64,000 nucleotides of DNA from Butyricimonas synergistica DSM 23225 (GCF_000379665.1 NZ_KB903360.1:188175-252174), one strand, 5' to 3'; counted from the first letter of the stretch, positions 27,701-37,327 are shown. Notes: generated from the sequence alone by a model not told the origin. A program made the numbers and translations.

Positions 27701-27741
27701 AGACGAAAACAAAACGGGGAAACAACAAAAAAAACAACGCC

Positions 27742-28824
27742 ATGGAGAAACTAAAGAAGATCTACGACACATTCGTGGCCAGCGGTCAGTTCGTGTCTGC
27801 CACGCCTTACGGCTCCGGGCATATCAACGACACTTACCTGGTCAAGGCAGACGAAGACGTCGAGTACATCCTCCAAAAGATTAACGGCAATATCTTCAAG
27901 GATATACCGAAGCTGGTGCAAAACAAGGAACTCGTGTGCGGACACATCCGCAATCGCCTCATCCGCCAAAAGGTAAGCGATATCACCCGCAAATACATCA
28001 CGTATTTTTACTCGGACAAGGGAAAAGCATATCACAAGGATTACGACGGGAATTATTGGACGCTCTCCCTGTTTATCAAGGGATCGAAAAGCTATGACGT
28101 AATACCCGACTCTCAGATTGCTTATCAGGTAGGTATCGGGTTCGGTGAATTCGAGAACCGTATTTCAGACTTTGACGCCAGATTGCTGACCGAAACAATT
28201 CCTTTGTTCCATAACGTACCCCGGCGTCAACGGGAATTAAAGGAAGCCCTGGCAAAAGCCAGCCCGGAAAGAATCGAGGCGGGAAAAGAACTTTTGGAGT
28301 ACTTGAAGAGATTCGACAAAGAGATGCTCGACCTGCAACAACTAAAGGATGACGGACTTCTCCCGCTACGGGTGACTCACAACGACACGAAAGCAAACAA
28401 CTTGCTATTCGACCATAACGACCATCCCTTGTGCGTGATAGACCTGGACACCGTGATGCCGGGCATCGTGCATTACGATTTCGGGGATGCTATCCGCTCC
28501 GCTTGCAACACGGCAGGAGAAGAAACCCGTAACCTGAACGAGGTATCGTTCAATATGGCATACTTCGAGGCATTCACTGCCGGCTTCATGGAAAAAGCGA
28601 AACATCTCTTTACCTTGAAAGAGAAAAGGACGCTGGCACGAGGCTGTACCTTGATGACCTACCTGCAAGCGGTACGATTCCTCACGGATTATCTTGACGG
28701 CGACCACTATTACCCGGTCACCTACCCGGAGCACAACTTGCAGCGGGCAAAAGTACAAGTCCGCCTATTGCAAGACATGGAAAAACAGTTTGACAAGATG
28801 AATCAATTCATCCTGGAACAATAA
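27742..28824 (+). CDS. APH-fold sugar 1-kinase (NahK-like)
   Basis: 360 residues from the ATG at 27742. It belongs to the aminoglycoside-phosphotransferase/choline kinase fold, with an N-lobe GSGHINDTYLV nucleotide loop, the catalytic loop HNDTKANNLLF and the metal-binding VIDLDTVMPG. Within the fold, this pattern and the conserved HYDFGDAIR segment are typical of N-acetylhexosamine 1-kinase (NahK)-like proteins in gut bacteria. With the upstream nucleotidyltransferase it would salvage N-acetylhexosamines, for example from mucin or milk glycans; that substrate is inferred. Confidence 0.85.
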   Translation: MEKLKKIYDTFVASGQFVSATPYGSGHINDTYLVKADEDVEYILQKINGNIFKDIPKLVQNKELVCGHIRNRLIRQKVSDITRKYITYFYSDKGKAYHKDYDGNYWTLSLFIKGSKSYDVIPDSQIAYQVGIGFGEFENRISDFDARLLTETIPLFHNVPRRQRELKEALAKASPERIEAGKELLEYLKRFDKEMLDLQQLKDDGLLPLRVTHNDTKANNLLFDHNDHPLCVIDLDTVMPGIVHYDFGDAIRSACNTAGEETRNLNEVSFNMAYFEAFTAGFMEKAKHLFTLKEKRTLARGCTLMTYLQAVRFLTDYLDGDHYYPVTYPEHNLQRAKVQVRLLQDMEKQFDKMNQFILEQ

Positions 28825-28853
28825 AAAAGGGGGGTCTTCAAAACTCCCCTTTT
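28825..28853. terminator. Bidirectional terminator between the kinase and metal-binding protein genes
   Basis: AAAAGGGGGG (28825-28834) pairs with CTCCCCTTTT (28844-28853), 10 pairs with one G-U, loop of 9 nt. The A/T arms serve as U-tracts in both directions for the convergent genes ending at 28824 and 28865. Confidence 0.8.
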
Positions 28854-28864
28854 CTAATTGCTAT

Positions 28865-29350
28865 CTATTTCTTTTTATTCTTGCAACACTCGTCTTTATT
28901 CCCGGTTTTGGAACAGCAACTATCCCCGCATTTCCCTTCGCACTTGTGATCCTTTTTGTCCCCCTCACATTGGCTGCAATCACTTTTACATTCTTCTTTC
29001 ACCCCTTCCCCGCAGCACTTCTTTTGCCCCTTGTCACATTTAATCATCTTCCCGTTCTTGTCGCACATTCCCAAAACCTTCACGTCATGCTTCTCGATAG
29101 CAGCTTTCAATTCCGGTAAAGAATTTTTATCCATACGGTAAGTAATCAACACCGTGGAATCCTTCATGTTCAATTTATAATCTTTAATCCCCTTCTCGAA
29201 AGGCATATTTTTGTCCAACTTCGCTTTGCAAGAGGGACAATGGATACCCAACTTCATAATAACCGTCGTGTCTTTCTTTGCTTGCGCATTCACGGTTAAA
29301 CCCATCATAACGAACACGACCAGCGTAAATAAAATCTTCATTGTTTTCAT
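28865..29350 (-). CDS. Secreted HMA-domain metal-binding protein with cysteine-rich tail
   Basis: 161-residue exported protein (signal peptide to about residue 22, NAQ). The HMA fold (about 27-95) has the metal motif GIHCPSCKAKL, a C-x-x-C like copper chaperones. The last about 65 residues are lysine-rich with some 15 cysteines arranged as CC and C-x(3-4)-C, a metallothionein-like tail. It is the last gene of a three-gene group with a TonB receptor and a HYC_CC_PP-type protein. A periplasmic copper (or other soft metal) buffer is likely. Confidence 0.85.
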   Translation of the reverse strand: MKTMKILFTLVVFVMMGLTVNAQAKKDTTVIMKLGIHCPSCKAKLDKNMPFEKGIKDYKLNMKDSTVLITYRMDKNSLPELKAAIEKHDVKVLGMCDKNGKMIKCDKGQKKCCGEGVKEECKSDCSQCEGDKKDHKCEGKCGDSCCSKTGNKDECCKNKKK

Positions 29351-29396
29351 ATCTTCAATTATTAATTTATTCTAAACTTTAAATTTCAAACTCTAC

Positions 29397-31682
29397 CTAT
29401 CCCTTCCTATCCAACGCAAAACGCAAACCGATATAGAATTTACGTCCGTGAAGGGGTCCCCATACTTTCGACGAATCAAACGTGTTGCTCCAAGGATCGT
29501 GAGCATTCACGATCGGATTCTTTTGCGTGAAATCCCCTATATTTTCACATCCCGCGTAAACACTCCACAAACGGAAATATTTCGTCACCTGTGCATTCAT
29601 GATTTGGAAAGAATCGAAGCGAGGTGCAATCTTGTACTCCTGCGCAATACCTCCCTGCTCGGGCAAACGACCGGAACCGTTGAACTGCGTGGTGAAATCG
29701 AATTGCCATTTCTTCAGGTTCGTGAAATACGACAGGTTCACCATCCCCTTGTAACGGCTAGTAAACGGGGTACGTTTCAACTCCCCATTTATCGTCGTTT
29801 TCACGTCGTTATAGCGGTATGCCACCGTAGCTTCCAAACGAGGGATTAACTCGTACTTCACCTCTGCCTGGTAGCAATTGGAATACGACTTCCCTTCCAG
29901 GTTATAGAAATTCACCCGATCGAATGCCGTCTCGTTATCCACCACAACCTGATCGTTAAACTTTGTGTGATAATAATCGAGATTAATATTCAACGTACGC
30001 CCGAACAAAGTGAACTTCCGGTTCACGTTCGCCCCGAAATTCCATGAATCTTCCATCTTCAACTCGTCCAGCAAATCAGGATGAGCAGCCAGTAACTTGC
30101 CTTCCACGTAAAAATTAGCGGCGGAAGCCAACAAATAACTATTCTCCGCAAGAATATTCGCCGTGCGCAATCCCCGCCCGAAAGTGGCTTTTATATTCGT
30201 GAACTCATCCGGTTTATACATGATATGAGCCCGGGGAGTCCAGATACTACCGAAAATATTGTGGTAGTCATAACGCAAGCCTGCCATCACGATAAACCGT
30301 TGATCCAGGAACTCTCCCGTGTACTGGAAAAATGCACCCGGAACACGTTCTTCACGTTTGAAACTGACATCCACGCCCGTGAGCCCGTCATCCCCGACCA
30401 ACTGATCCCGGAAGTCCTCGTCATACTTATCGTAATTGAAACTAATACCCGCCGAGTACATCTGTCCCGGATTATTCCCGAATATGGACTGGTATATATA
30501 GTTCGCAAAGAAACTCTTCTGTCCGGCATTATATATTTTCCGCCCGTAATAGGAGTCCTGCGTGTGGTCCGTGTAATTCAACAGCAAAGCCATACTGGTG
30601 TTCTCGTATTGTGGCATCAAATAACCCACCTTCAAGAAACCCTCGTAACGACGCGTATCAATACCGATCTTGTAAAGCCCGTAAGCCGGATCGGGTGTCG
30701 CATGTCCCCCGTGAGCAGTCTGTCCCCCGGTACGTTCCTCGTCAATAAATTTACCGCCGAATTGCAAGTACCAGGAATCATCCTTGTACGCCCAGCGGTT
30801 CATCACATTGTACTGTGTTTTCTCGGGCATATCCAGAAAGCCGTCTTTGTTCCCGTCGTGCGGTTCTTCCATCCAGTCGCCGTGCAAGAGAAACATCGTG
30901 CTCCACTTGTCATTGAACCGGATACTGAAATTCGAGTTAAACTCGTACATCCCCTCGCTACTGGTAAACACGTTTGCCGACAGCAACTCCTCATCCCGGG
31001 GCTTCTTATAGTCCACGCTGATCTGCCCTGCCATCGACTCGTAACCATTGATGACCGAACCGGTACCTTTCGACACGGAAATCGCCGACATCCACGGACC
31101 GGGAATATAAGTCAACCCGTACAACGAAGACAGCCCCCTGAAATTAGGCATATTCTCCGTCATCATCTGCACATACTTTCCCGTCAACCCGAGCAACTGT
31201 ATCTGCTTAGCCCCAGTCACCGCATCCGCATAAGAAACATCCACGGAAGCGTTGGTTTCAAAACTCTCGCCCAAGTTACAGCAAGCAGCCTTACACAATT
31301 CCTCACCCGTGATTAATTGCTCAATCAACGGTCGATTCGTAGACATCACCGTACTTTGTTTCCGGGCTTCCACGTTTACCTCCTCCAACTGCGCCCCAGA
31401 CTTCAACGTACAGGTAACATACTTATCCGTCGGCTTCACCAGAATGGTATCTGCCCGATAACCGATAAAACTGACTACCAGCTTCCCCACCTTCTCCCAC
31501 TTCAGTTTAAACTCTCCATTTTCGTCTGTCACTGCACCTTTGGTCGTCCCCACCCAATACACATTCGCCCCGGCAAGCGGTTCCTCGCCGTCGGCGGTTT
31601 CTTCCAACACCCGACCTTTAATCGTTTGTGCCTGCAACCCGATGGAGGCAAACAAACAGATCACAATAAAAAGATTTCTCAT
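29397..31682 (-). CDS. TonB-dependent receptor of a metal-handling cluster
   Basis: 761-residue outer-membrane receptor. Signal peptide (about 1-18) is followed by a carboxypeptidase-like domain (about 20-100), the plug with LIEQLITGEELCKAACCNL (a cysteine cluster at about 129-134), and a beta barrel ending with FYIGLRFALDRKG. The plug cysteines, together with the adjacent HMA and cysteine-rich genes, point to copper or another soft metal as ligand. It lies 46 nt before the HMA gene on the same strand, consistent with an operon. Direction of transport (uptake) follows from the family. Confidence 0.9.
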   Translation of the reverse strand: MRNLFIVICLFASIGLQAQTIKGRVLEETADGEEPLAGANVYWVGTTKGAVTDENGEFKLKWEKVGKLVVSFIGYRADTILVKPTDKYVTCTLKSGAQLEEVNVEARKQSTVMSTNRPLIEQLITGEELCKAACCNLGESFETNASVDVSYADAVTGAKQIQLLGLTGKYVQMMTENMPNFRGLSSLYGLTYIPGPWMSAISVSKGTGSVINGYESMAGQISVDYKKPRDEELLSANVFTSSEGMYEFNSNFSIRFNDKWSTMFLLHGDWMEEPHDGNKDGFLDMPEKTQYNVMNRWAYKDDSWYLQFGGKFIDEERTGGQTAHGGHATPDPAYGLYKIGIDTRRYEGFLKVGYLMPQYENTSMALLLNYTDHTQDSYYGRKIYNAGQKSFFANYIYQSIFGNNPGQMYSAGISFNYDKYDEDFRDQLVGDDGLTGVDVSFKREERVPGAFFQYTGEFLDQRFIVMAGLRYDYHNIFGSIWTPRAHIMYKPDEFTNIKATFGRGLRTANILAENSYLLASAANFYVEGKLLAAHPDLLDELKMEDSWNFGANVNRKFTLFGRTLNINLDYYHTKFNDQVVVDNETAFDRVNFYNLEGKSYSNCYQAEVKYELIPRLEATVAYRYNDVKTTINGELKRTPFTSRYKGMVNLSYFTNLKKWQFDFTTQFNGSGRLPEQGGIAQEYKIAPRFDSFQIMNAQVTKYFRLWSVYAGCENIGDFTQKNPIVNAHDPWSNTFDSSKVWGPLHGRKFYIGLRFALDRKG

Positions 31683-31801
31683 ACAATTACTTTCGCTCTA
31701 TTTAAATTTCTATTCACTCGTCACACACTCCGGTCAAGCAAACACGCATGACCCGCCGAAAAGAACCCGCAGGGATACCTTTTCATCAAACAGAAATTAA
31801 A

Positions 31802-32227
31802 TCAACAACGAAATGTACACAGCACCTCCAAGGGTGGAGAATTATCCGTGCACGAAGAGAAAAGATAAAAAGATTTGACAATAGATTCGATATCACCGGC
31901 AAAAACAGGAGTTACATCCACCGCCAGTACCATATCGTTAAACTGTATCTCTGAATAAGACGCCGCCCAGTCCCCGTAAACTTTATAATAGGTATGCTGC
32001 TGCTTCGCGTTATCACAATTTTTCTTGTGCATATGGTGACACGCCTGACAACAAGAACACCCGTGCATACAAGGGCACAAGACGTCAGCAGGAATAAACA
32101 TCACGTGCGAGTAAGTTTCCTGGCAACGATGGCAGTAAACCTTACTTACATTCACCCCTATGGTCCCGAACAGGAACGTGAACAATAACAAAAGGGCAGG
32201 AATATTTATTTTTCGCTGTTTCATCAT
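31802..32227 (-). CDS. HYC_CC_PP-type cysteine-rich membrane/secreted protein
   Basis: 141 residues from the ATG at 32227 (ATG 32224 is adjacent; a TTG upstream is unlikely). One N-terminal hydrophobic segment (PALLLLFTFLFGTIGV) acts as a signal or anchor. The HYC-like motif (VYCHRC), a cluster C-x-C-x3-C-x-CC (PCMHGCSCC) and a final SPPLEVLC match the small Bacteroidota family named for these motifs. Members sit beside TonB receptors and HMA proteins, so a metal-binding role is inferred. It is the first gene of the three-gene cluster. Confidence 0.75.
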   Translation of the reverse strand: MMKQRKINIPALLLLFTFLFGTIGVNVSKVYCHRCQETYSHVMFIPADVLCPCMHGCSCCQACHHMHKKNCDNAKQQHTYYKVYGDWAASYSEIQFNDMVLAVDVTPVFAGDIESIVKSFYLFSSCTDNSPPLEVLCTFRC

Positions 32228-32230
32228 TTG

Positions 32231-32258
32231 CAAAAATAAAACTTTATTTGAATTCAAA
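32231..32258 (-). promoter_or_regulatory. Possible promoter of the metal cluster
   Basis: Minus-strand TATTTTTG (32231-32238) fits the -7 consensus and a TTTG box lies at 32255-32258, but the 16-nt spacing is short and the element is only 3 nt from the chosen ATG, which would give a nearly leaderless mRNA. Confidence 0.35.
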
Positions 32259-32398
32259 CACTCTAAAACAGCACATTAACAATTAATTAACGGTTTTTTT
32301 ATTCAAATTCTTCCTCTATTGATGTAAAAAATCGAAAAAAAGTATTACTTTCGAATCTAATATTTAGATGTAGATTATTTATATCATTCCAACAAACT

Positions 32399-33559
32399 AT
32401 GAGAAAAATACTATTACTTGGACTATTTGTAGTTCTTATCGTTGCTTGTGGTAAAGACACCAATGTCGAGATTACCGGATCCATCAAAGATGCGGGCAAG
32501 ACGAAAGTATATCTGGAACAAATCGACGTGAGTTCCCGGAAAGTTATTGACTCAACAAAAATTAACAAGAATGGAGAATTCTCATTCGGGATTAATGTTG
32601 ATCTGCCGACTTTTTATACACTTAAATTCGCGAACAACGAGCAGGTTACCATCATCGCCAGCCCGGACGAAAAGATCGAAGTGAGTGGAACGTACAACGA
32701 TATAAAAAATAATTACTGGGTAGACGGGTCAGAAAATTCATTATGGATCAAGTTATTAAATTTCCAACTCGACCGCACGCTCACGTTAACCGATTCTCTA
32801 AGAAAGTCCTACCAGGCTCTCCCGCAAGAACCCGCTTACGACAAGCAACGGGAAGAATATGCCAAGGCATGGGAAGAAGCCATCAACAAACAGATCAACT
32901 TCACCCGGGACTTTATCATCAAACACGCCACCTCTCCGGCATCATATTACGCCCTGTATCAGAAGATCGACGGGAATATCGGCATCATGGACGAGATCGA
33001 GGATTTGCATTACTACAAAGTAGTTGCATCTTCACTCACCGCCCTTTACCCGGAATCGCAATACACGAAAGCGATCATGAACCACCTGAAAAAAATATCA
33101 CAAGCGATCCAAAACCAGCACCTGGTTAACATGATTAACAACACGGAAGGATCACTACCGGACATCAAGCTTCCGAACGTGGAAGGCAAAGAGGTATCGT
33201 TGCTTTCTCTGAAAAACAAACTGGTCGTGTTAGACTTCGGGTTAATCACCGCAAAGGAAAGCCAGGTATACATCAAAGAGATGAAAGCCATCTATGACAA
33301 GTTCAAAAAACAAGGCGTGGAAATCTATATGGTCTGCCTGGACAAGAACCGGCTATTATGGGAAGAAGTGATAAAACAAAACAAGATCGACTGGATTTGC
33401 GTATGGGATGAAGGAGGTTTGCAGAGCAGGGCTGCCGCAACCTGGAACGTGAAAGACATTCCCGCAAACTTCATCATCAACCAAAAGAAAGAGATTGTCG
33501 GCAAAAACTTGTATGGCGATCGTTTGGAAGATCGATTGAACACTTTATTGAAGAAATAA
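32399..33559 (+). CDS. DUF4369/TlpA-like lipoprotein lacking the C-x-x-C motif
   Basis: 386-residue lipoprotein (lipobox LIVAC at about 13-17). It has an N-terminal DUF4369 beta domain (about 22-120), a helical region, and a C-terminal thioredoxin-like domain from about 255. At the place of W-C-x-x-C the sequence reads FGLITAKESQ, so both cysteines are absent. The cis-proline region (DIPANFIIN) is kept. It cannot be a classical thiol-disulfide oxidoreductase; a binding or structural role is more likely. It is upstream of lpxH by 23 nt and may share its transcript. Confidence 0.85.
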   Translation: MRKILLLGLFVVLIVACGKDTNVEITGSIKDAGKTKVYLEQIDVSSRKVIDSTKINKNGEFSFGINVDLPTFYTLKFANNEQVTIIASPDEKIEVSGTYNDIKNNYWVDGSENSLWIKLLNFQLDRTLTLTDSLRKSYQALPQEPAYDKQREEYAKAWEEAINKQINFTRDFIIKHATSPASYYALYQKIDGNIGIMDEIEDLHYYKVVASSLTALYPESQYTKAIMNHLKKISQAIQNQHLVNMINNTEGSLPDIKLPNVEGKEVSLLSLKNKLVVLDFGLITAKESQVYIKEMKAIYDKFKKQGVEIYMVCLDKNRLLWEEVIKQNKIDWICVWDEGGLQSRAAATWNVKDIPANFIINQKKEIVGKNLYGDRLEDRLNTLLKK

Positions 33560-33582
33560 TAAAATAGAACGGACATATCATC

Positions 33583-34344
33583 ATGCAGGGCAAGAACGTT
33601 TATTTCCTCTCTGACGCACATTTAGGGGCTAAACTATTAAAGAACAACCGGGAAAGGGAGTTGATGCTTGTAGACTTTCTGCAAAAGATCAAACCCGACT
33701 GCTCGGAACTCTACCTGCTCGGTGATATGTTCGATTTTTGGTTTGAATACAAGCATGTGGTACCCAAAGGACACGTGCGTTTTTTGGCAGAACTCGCCAA
33801 CTTTACCGACCACGGGATAAAAGTGCATTTTTTCACCGGCAACCATGACATTTGGGCTTTCGATTACCTAGAAAAAGAATGTGGGGTAATTCTGCACACG
33901 AAGATGTATGAAACCGGTATAAACGGAAAATCCTTTCTCATCGGGCACGGCGACGGGCTTAACCCCAAAGACAAAGGCTACCTTTTCCTAAGCAGAGTAT
34001 TCCACAACCGTTTTCTACAAAAATGCTTCCGGTTCATCCATCCCGATTGGGGAATTGCGCTGGCAAACAGATGGTCTTCCCATTCCCGGCTGAAAGGCAA
34101 CGGGAAGATCGAAGCCTCCGAATACCTCGGGGATGACAGGGAAGAAATCGTACTGTATTGCAAAAAGGTATTACAGGAACGGCATTTTGACTATTTCATC
34201 TTCGGGCACCGGCATCTCCCGATCGACCTCCAACTAGAAGTATCCAGCCATTATATCAACACGGGGGACTGGATCACGCATTTCACCTACGCCAAATTCG
34301 ACGGCAACAAAGTATCGCTGGAAAAACTCGAGGATAAAAAATAA
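33583..34344 (+). CDS. lpxH: UDP-2,3-diacylglucosamine diphosphatase (LpxH-type metallophosphatase)
   Basis: 253-residue calcineurin-like phosphoesterase. It hydrolyses UDP-2,3-diacylglucosamine to lipid X and UMP in lipid A synthesis, at the inner membrane. Metal-ligand motifs are in order: SDAHLG (about 8-13), GDMFDFW (about 47-53), GNHD (about 86-89), GHGDG (about 122-126) and FGHRHLP (near 207-213). Length and motif order match LpxH/LpxH2 proteins of Bacteroidota. LpxH rather than another phosphoesterase is a good but not certain call. Confidence 0.85.
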   Translation: MQGKNVYFLSDAHLGAKLLKNNRERELMLVDFLQKIKPDCSELYLLGDMFDFWFEYKHVVPKGHVRFLAELANFTDHGIKVHFFTGNHDIWAFDYLEKECGVILHTKMYETGINGKSFLIGHGDGLNPKDKGYLFLSRVFHNRFLQKCFRFIHPDWGIALANRWSSHSRLKGNGKIEASEYLGDDREEIVLYCKKVLQERHFDYFIFGHRHLPIDLQLEVSSHYINTGDWITHFTYAKFDGNKVSLEKLEDKK

Positions 34345-34415
34345 CCTTCTTCCTTTGTTTTCGTGTAAAAAAATCCTAACTTAACTGCCTGTATGTAAAA
34401 CCAAGATCGGTAGTT

Positions 34416-35951
34416 ATGTTAGTCAAAATATTCGGGGGTGCCGTACACGGTATCGATGCTATTACCATCACGATAGAAGTAAATATTCTATGGGGAGCCA
34501 AATTTGTTATCGTCGGATTACCCGACAATGCAGTGAAAGAAAGCCAACAGCGCATAGACTCCGCACTCCGGGAAATCGGGCTGAAGATTCCGGGCAAAAG
34601 AGTTATCATCAACATGGCTCCCGCAGACGTGAAGAAAGAAGGTTCGGCTTACGATCTGCCAATAGGCATCGGAATCCTTGCGGCAAACGAACAACTTCCC
34701 AACGCCGACTTGGAACGCTATGTCATCATGGGAGAACTATCCCTCGACGGTAGCCTACAAGCCGTGAAAGGCGTACTGCCAATAGCCATTCATGCCAAAA
34801 AAGAAGGATTCAAGGGAATTATCCTTCCCTGCCAAAATGCCAATGAAGCAGCTGTCGTCCAAGATTTCGAGGTATACGGCTTTCGGCATATCAGCGAAGT
34901 CATCGCATTTCTGAAAAAAGAGAAAACCTTCTCTCCCACAAAGTTCGACCGAACAGTCATGGAACAACAACCCGACAACGAACTGCTGGATTTCAAGGAT
35001 GTCAAGGGACAGGAGAACGTGAAAAGAGCCATGGAAATCGCTGCCGCCGGCGGACACAACATGATTATGATCGGCTCGCCCGGCTCGGGGAAAACCATGC
35101 TTGCCCGAAGGCTCCCGACCATCCTGCCTCCGATGACAATCGAAGAAGCACTCGAAACAACCAAGATTCATTCCGTGGCAGGAAAGATACAGAACAACAA
35201 TTCGTTAATCACTACCCGTCCATTCCGTTCTCCCCACCACACCATCTCCAACGTGGCACTCGTCGGCGGGGGGGCCTCACCTCAACCCGGGGAGATCTCC
35301 CTGGCGCATAACGGAATTTTATTCATGGACGAACTGCCTGAATTTCAGAGGTCTGTCCTCGAAGTCCTCCGTCAGCCGCTGGAAGATCGGATGATCTCTA
35401 TCAGTCGTTCCAAATTCAGCGTGGAATACCCGGCAAACATCATGCTAATCGCTTCCATGAATCCCTGCCCCTGCGGTTATTACAACCATCCGACCAAAGA
35501 ATGTAACTGTCCGCCGGGAGCGGTACAAAAATACCTTTCCAGAATATCGGGTCCCCTACTCGACCGTATTGACATCCATATCGAAGTCGTTCCCGTCGAA
35601 CTCGACAAGATAACCAGTACCGCAGAAAGTGAACCCAGTGCTGCCATTCGCTCCCGGGTAATCGCCGCCCGGGAAATTCAGACTGCACGCTTCCGCCACC
35701 ATCAAGGCATCTACTGCAACGCCCAAATGACCTCGCCTCTGTTGAAAAAATACTGTTCTTTAGATGATAAATGCACAGCCCTGTTAAAAATTGCCATGCA
35801 ACGCTTCGGTTTATCGGCAAGGGCTTACGACCGTATTATAAAATTATCCCGCACCATAGCTGACCTCGACCACAGCAAAGAAATCAAACCCGAATACATC
35901 GCAGAAGCCATTCAATACCGCAGCCTCGACCGGGAAGAATGGGGAGGATAA
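34416..35951 (+). CDS. YifB/ComM family Mg-chelatase-like AAA+ ATPase
   Basis: 511-residue cytoplasmic AAA+ protein. An N-terminal ChlI-like/Lon-S5-fold domain (about 1-185) is followed by the ATPase with Walker A GSPGSGKT (220-227) and Walker B ILFMDE (301-306), the zinc-like cysteine motif NPCPCGY...CNC, and a C-terminal Mg_chelatase_C domain. ComM is a hexameric helicase that promotes branch migration during uptake and integration of transformed DNA. Full length for the family. Single gene with a patterned spacer downstream. Confidence 0.93.
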   Translation: MLVKIFGGAVHGIDAITITIEVNILWGAKFVIVGLPDNAVKESQQRIDSALREIGLKIPGKRVIINMAPADVKKEGSAYDLPIGIGILAANEQLPNADLERYVIMGELSLDGSLQAVKGVLPIAIHAKKEGFKGIILPCQNANEAAVVQDFEVYGFRHISEVIAFLKKEKTFSPTKFDRTVMEQQPDNELLDFKDVKGQENVKRAMEIAAAGGHNMIMIGSPGSGKTMLARRLPTILPPMTIEEALETTKIHSVAGKIQNNNSLITTRPFRSPHHTISNVALVGGGASPQPGEISLAHNGILFMDELPEFQRSVLEVLRQPLEDRMISISRSKFSVEYPANIMLIASMNPCPCGYYNHPTKECNCPPGAVQKYLSRISGPLLDRIDIHIEVVPVELDKITSTAESEPSAAIRSRVIAAREIQTARFRHHQGIYCNAQMTSPLLKKYCSLDDKCTALLKIAMQRFGLSARAYDRIIKLSRTIADLDHSKEIKPEYIAEAIQYRSLDREEWGG

Positions 35952-36034
35952 AGTAATTCAGTGATTTAATGATTGATGATTAGGTGATTATAGAATCACG
36001 GAATCATACAATCGTCAATCACGGAATCATTCAT
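35952..36034. repeat. Patterned AT-rich spacer (GATTAGGTGATT family)
   Basis: Dense variants of GTGATTTAATGATT, GATTAGGTGATT and AATCACGGAATCAT; AATCACGGAATCAT occurs twice. It fills the convergent gap between the ComM/YifB and pyrophosphatase genes. Same vocabulary as 5760-5847 and 45441-45505. Confidence 0.7.
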
Positions 36035-36706
36035 TTACACTCTACTCAAAATATCTTCCAGTCCCTGGAAGTGGTTCTTGTAGTCCTCCGCACTTCTACG
36101 GATGACCTCGTAGGCTTCTTCCTTATTATACACGTGGGTAATTTCCGTACGGCGTTCTTCGCCGGGAAGATCCTTGTAAGTCAGGAAATAGTGCCTTAAG
36201 CGATCGATCACCACGTGAGGTAACTCGGATATATCGTTGTAGATACTGTACGTTGCATCGTGCTTCAACACGGCGATAATCTTATCGTCCGCCTCATTCT
36301 TGTCCAGCATACGGAATCCCCCGATCGGACGCACCTCCGCGATAATATCCCCGTGGGATATCGTTTTTTCCGTCAACACACAAATATCCAGCGGGTCACC
36401 ATCCCCATGAATATCCGCCCGTTGGGTCTGCTCCATACAATAATCTGCCACTAGATCCCCGCAATACGTCTGCGGTAAAAAACCGTACAATGCCGGAACC
36501 ACGTTTGAATACTTCTGCGGACGGTCGATCTTGATATAGCCGCTCACCTTATCCAATTCATACTTCACCGTGTCCGTCGGCACCATCTCGATAAACGCGG
36601 TCACAACAGCAGGAGCATCCTCGCCGATATCTATCCCATGCCACGGGTGTGACTTGTACCTCAACCCCATCAACCGCGCAATAGGGTCATTAATTTTGTT
36701 TCCCAT
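36035..36706 (-). CDS. ppa: Family I inorganic pyrophosphatase
   Basis: 223-residue soluble enzyme that splits pyrophosphate to two phosphates and drives biosynthetic reactions forward. Active-site motifs are VKYELDK, YGFLPQTYCGD, the metal cluster GDGDPLDICVL (about 106-116) and EADDKI (about 143-148). Length is slightly above the bacterial norm (about 175-200), as in other Bacteroidales. It is transcribed away from gmhA's direction of reading only in sequence: both are minus strand, 45 nt apart, and could be co-transcribed. Confidence 0.95.
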   Translation of the reverse strand: MGNKINDPIARLMGLRYKSHPWHGIDIGEDAPAVVTAFIEMVPTDTVKYELDKVSGYIKIDRPQKYSNVVPALYGFLPQTYCGDLVADYCMEQTQRADIHGDGDPLDICVLTEKTISHGDIIAEVRPIGGFRMLDKNEADDKIIAVLKHDATYSIYNDISELPHVVIDRLRHYFLTYKDLPGEERRTEITHVYNKEEAYEVIRRSAEDYKNHFQGLEDILSRV

Positions 36707-36751
36707 AACTATTTCGTTTTAAAACCATGTTATTATACACCTCAATAATAT

Positions 36752-37327
36752 CTACTCTGCAAACAAATGCAGCTCGATTTGTTCTATCAAAATATGAATC
36801 ACTTTAATATGAATCTCCTGTATCCGGTCGGAATACCCGTTCCATGGGACACAAATATTCACATCGCACAAGTTCTTCATCTGTCCCCCGTCTTTTCCCG
36901 TCAGACCGATCACTACCATTCCCCGCTCATGTGCGGCATTCACGGCATTCACCACGTTAGCAGAATTGCCGGACGTGCTGATCGCCAGCAAAACATCCCC
37001 GGCTTTCCCGTGTGCCTCCACGTAACGGGAGAACACGTGGTCGAAACCGAAATCATTCGCCACACAAGTCAGATGAGTGGGGTCAGAAATAGCCACAGCA
37101 GGCAATGCCGGGCGGTCTCCCCTGAAACGTCCGGTAAGTTCTTCCGCGAAATGCATGGCGTCACTCATGGAACCACCATTCCCGCAGCTAATCACTTTAC
37201 CTCCGCTTTTCAGAACCCGGGATAATATCTCGGCTGCCAACCCAACCTGTTTCAACTTCTCGTCATCTGCTACAAAATCTGCCAACACCTGCTGCGCCTC
37301 TAAAAAACTTTTCTTGATACTATCCAT
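36752..37327 (-). CDS. gmhA: Sedoheptulose-7-phosphate isomerase (GmhA-like SIS protein)
   Basis: 191-residue SIS-domain enzyme that makes D-glycero-manno-heptose-7-phosphate, the first step to ADP-heptose of LPS core. Motifs include [24 protein letters not shown] (in outline, about 41-64) and the phosphate-binding [13 protein letters not shown] at about 113-125. Length and motif set match GmhA rather than larger SIS proteins. It lies 23 nt from oxyR on the same strand. Confidence 0.92.
   Translation of the reverse strand: MDSIKKSFLEAQQVLADFVADDEKLKQVGLAAEILSRVLKSGGKVISCGNGGSMSDAMHFAEELTGRFRGDRPALPAVAISDPTHLTCVANDFGFDHVFSRYVEAHGKAGDVLLAISTSGNSANVVNAVNAAHERGMVVIGLTGKDGGQMKNLCDVNICVPWNGYSDRIQEIHIKVIHILIEQIELHLFAE

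Noticed and set aside
26909-27772. 287-codon minus-strand frame over the nucleotidyltransferase
   Set aside because: Shadow of the real gene, which has clear family motifs and a promoter.
30225-31316. 363-codon plus-strand frame over the TonB receptor
   Set aside because: Antisense shadow without motifs; the receptor on the other strand is unambiguous.
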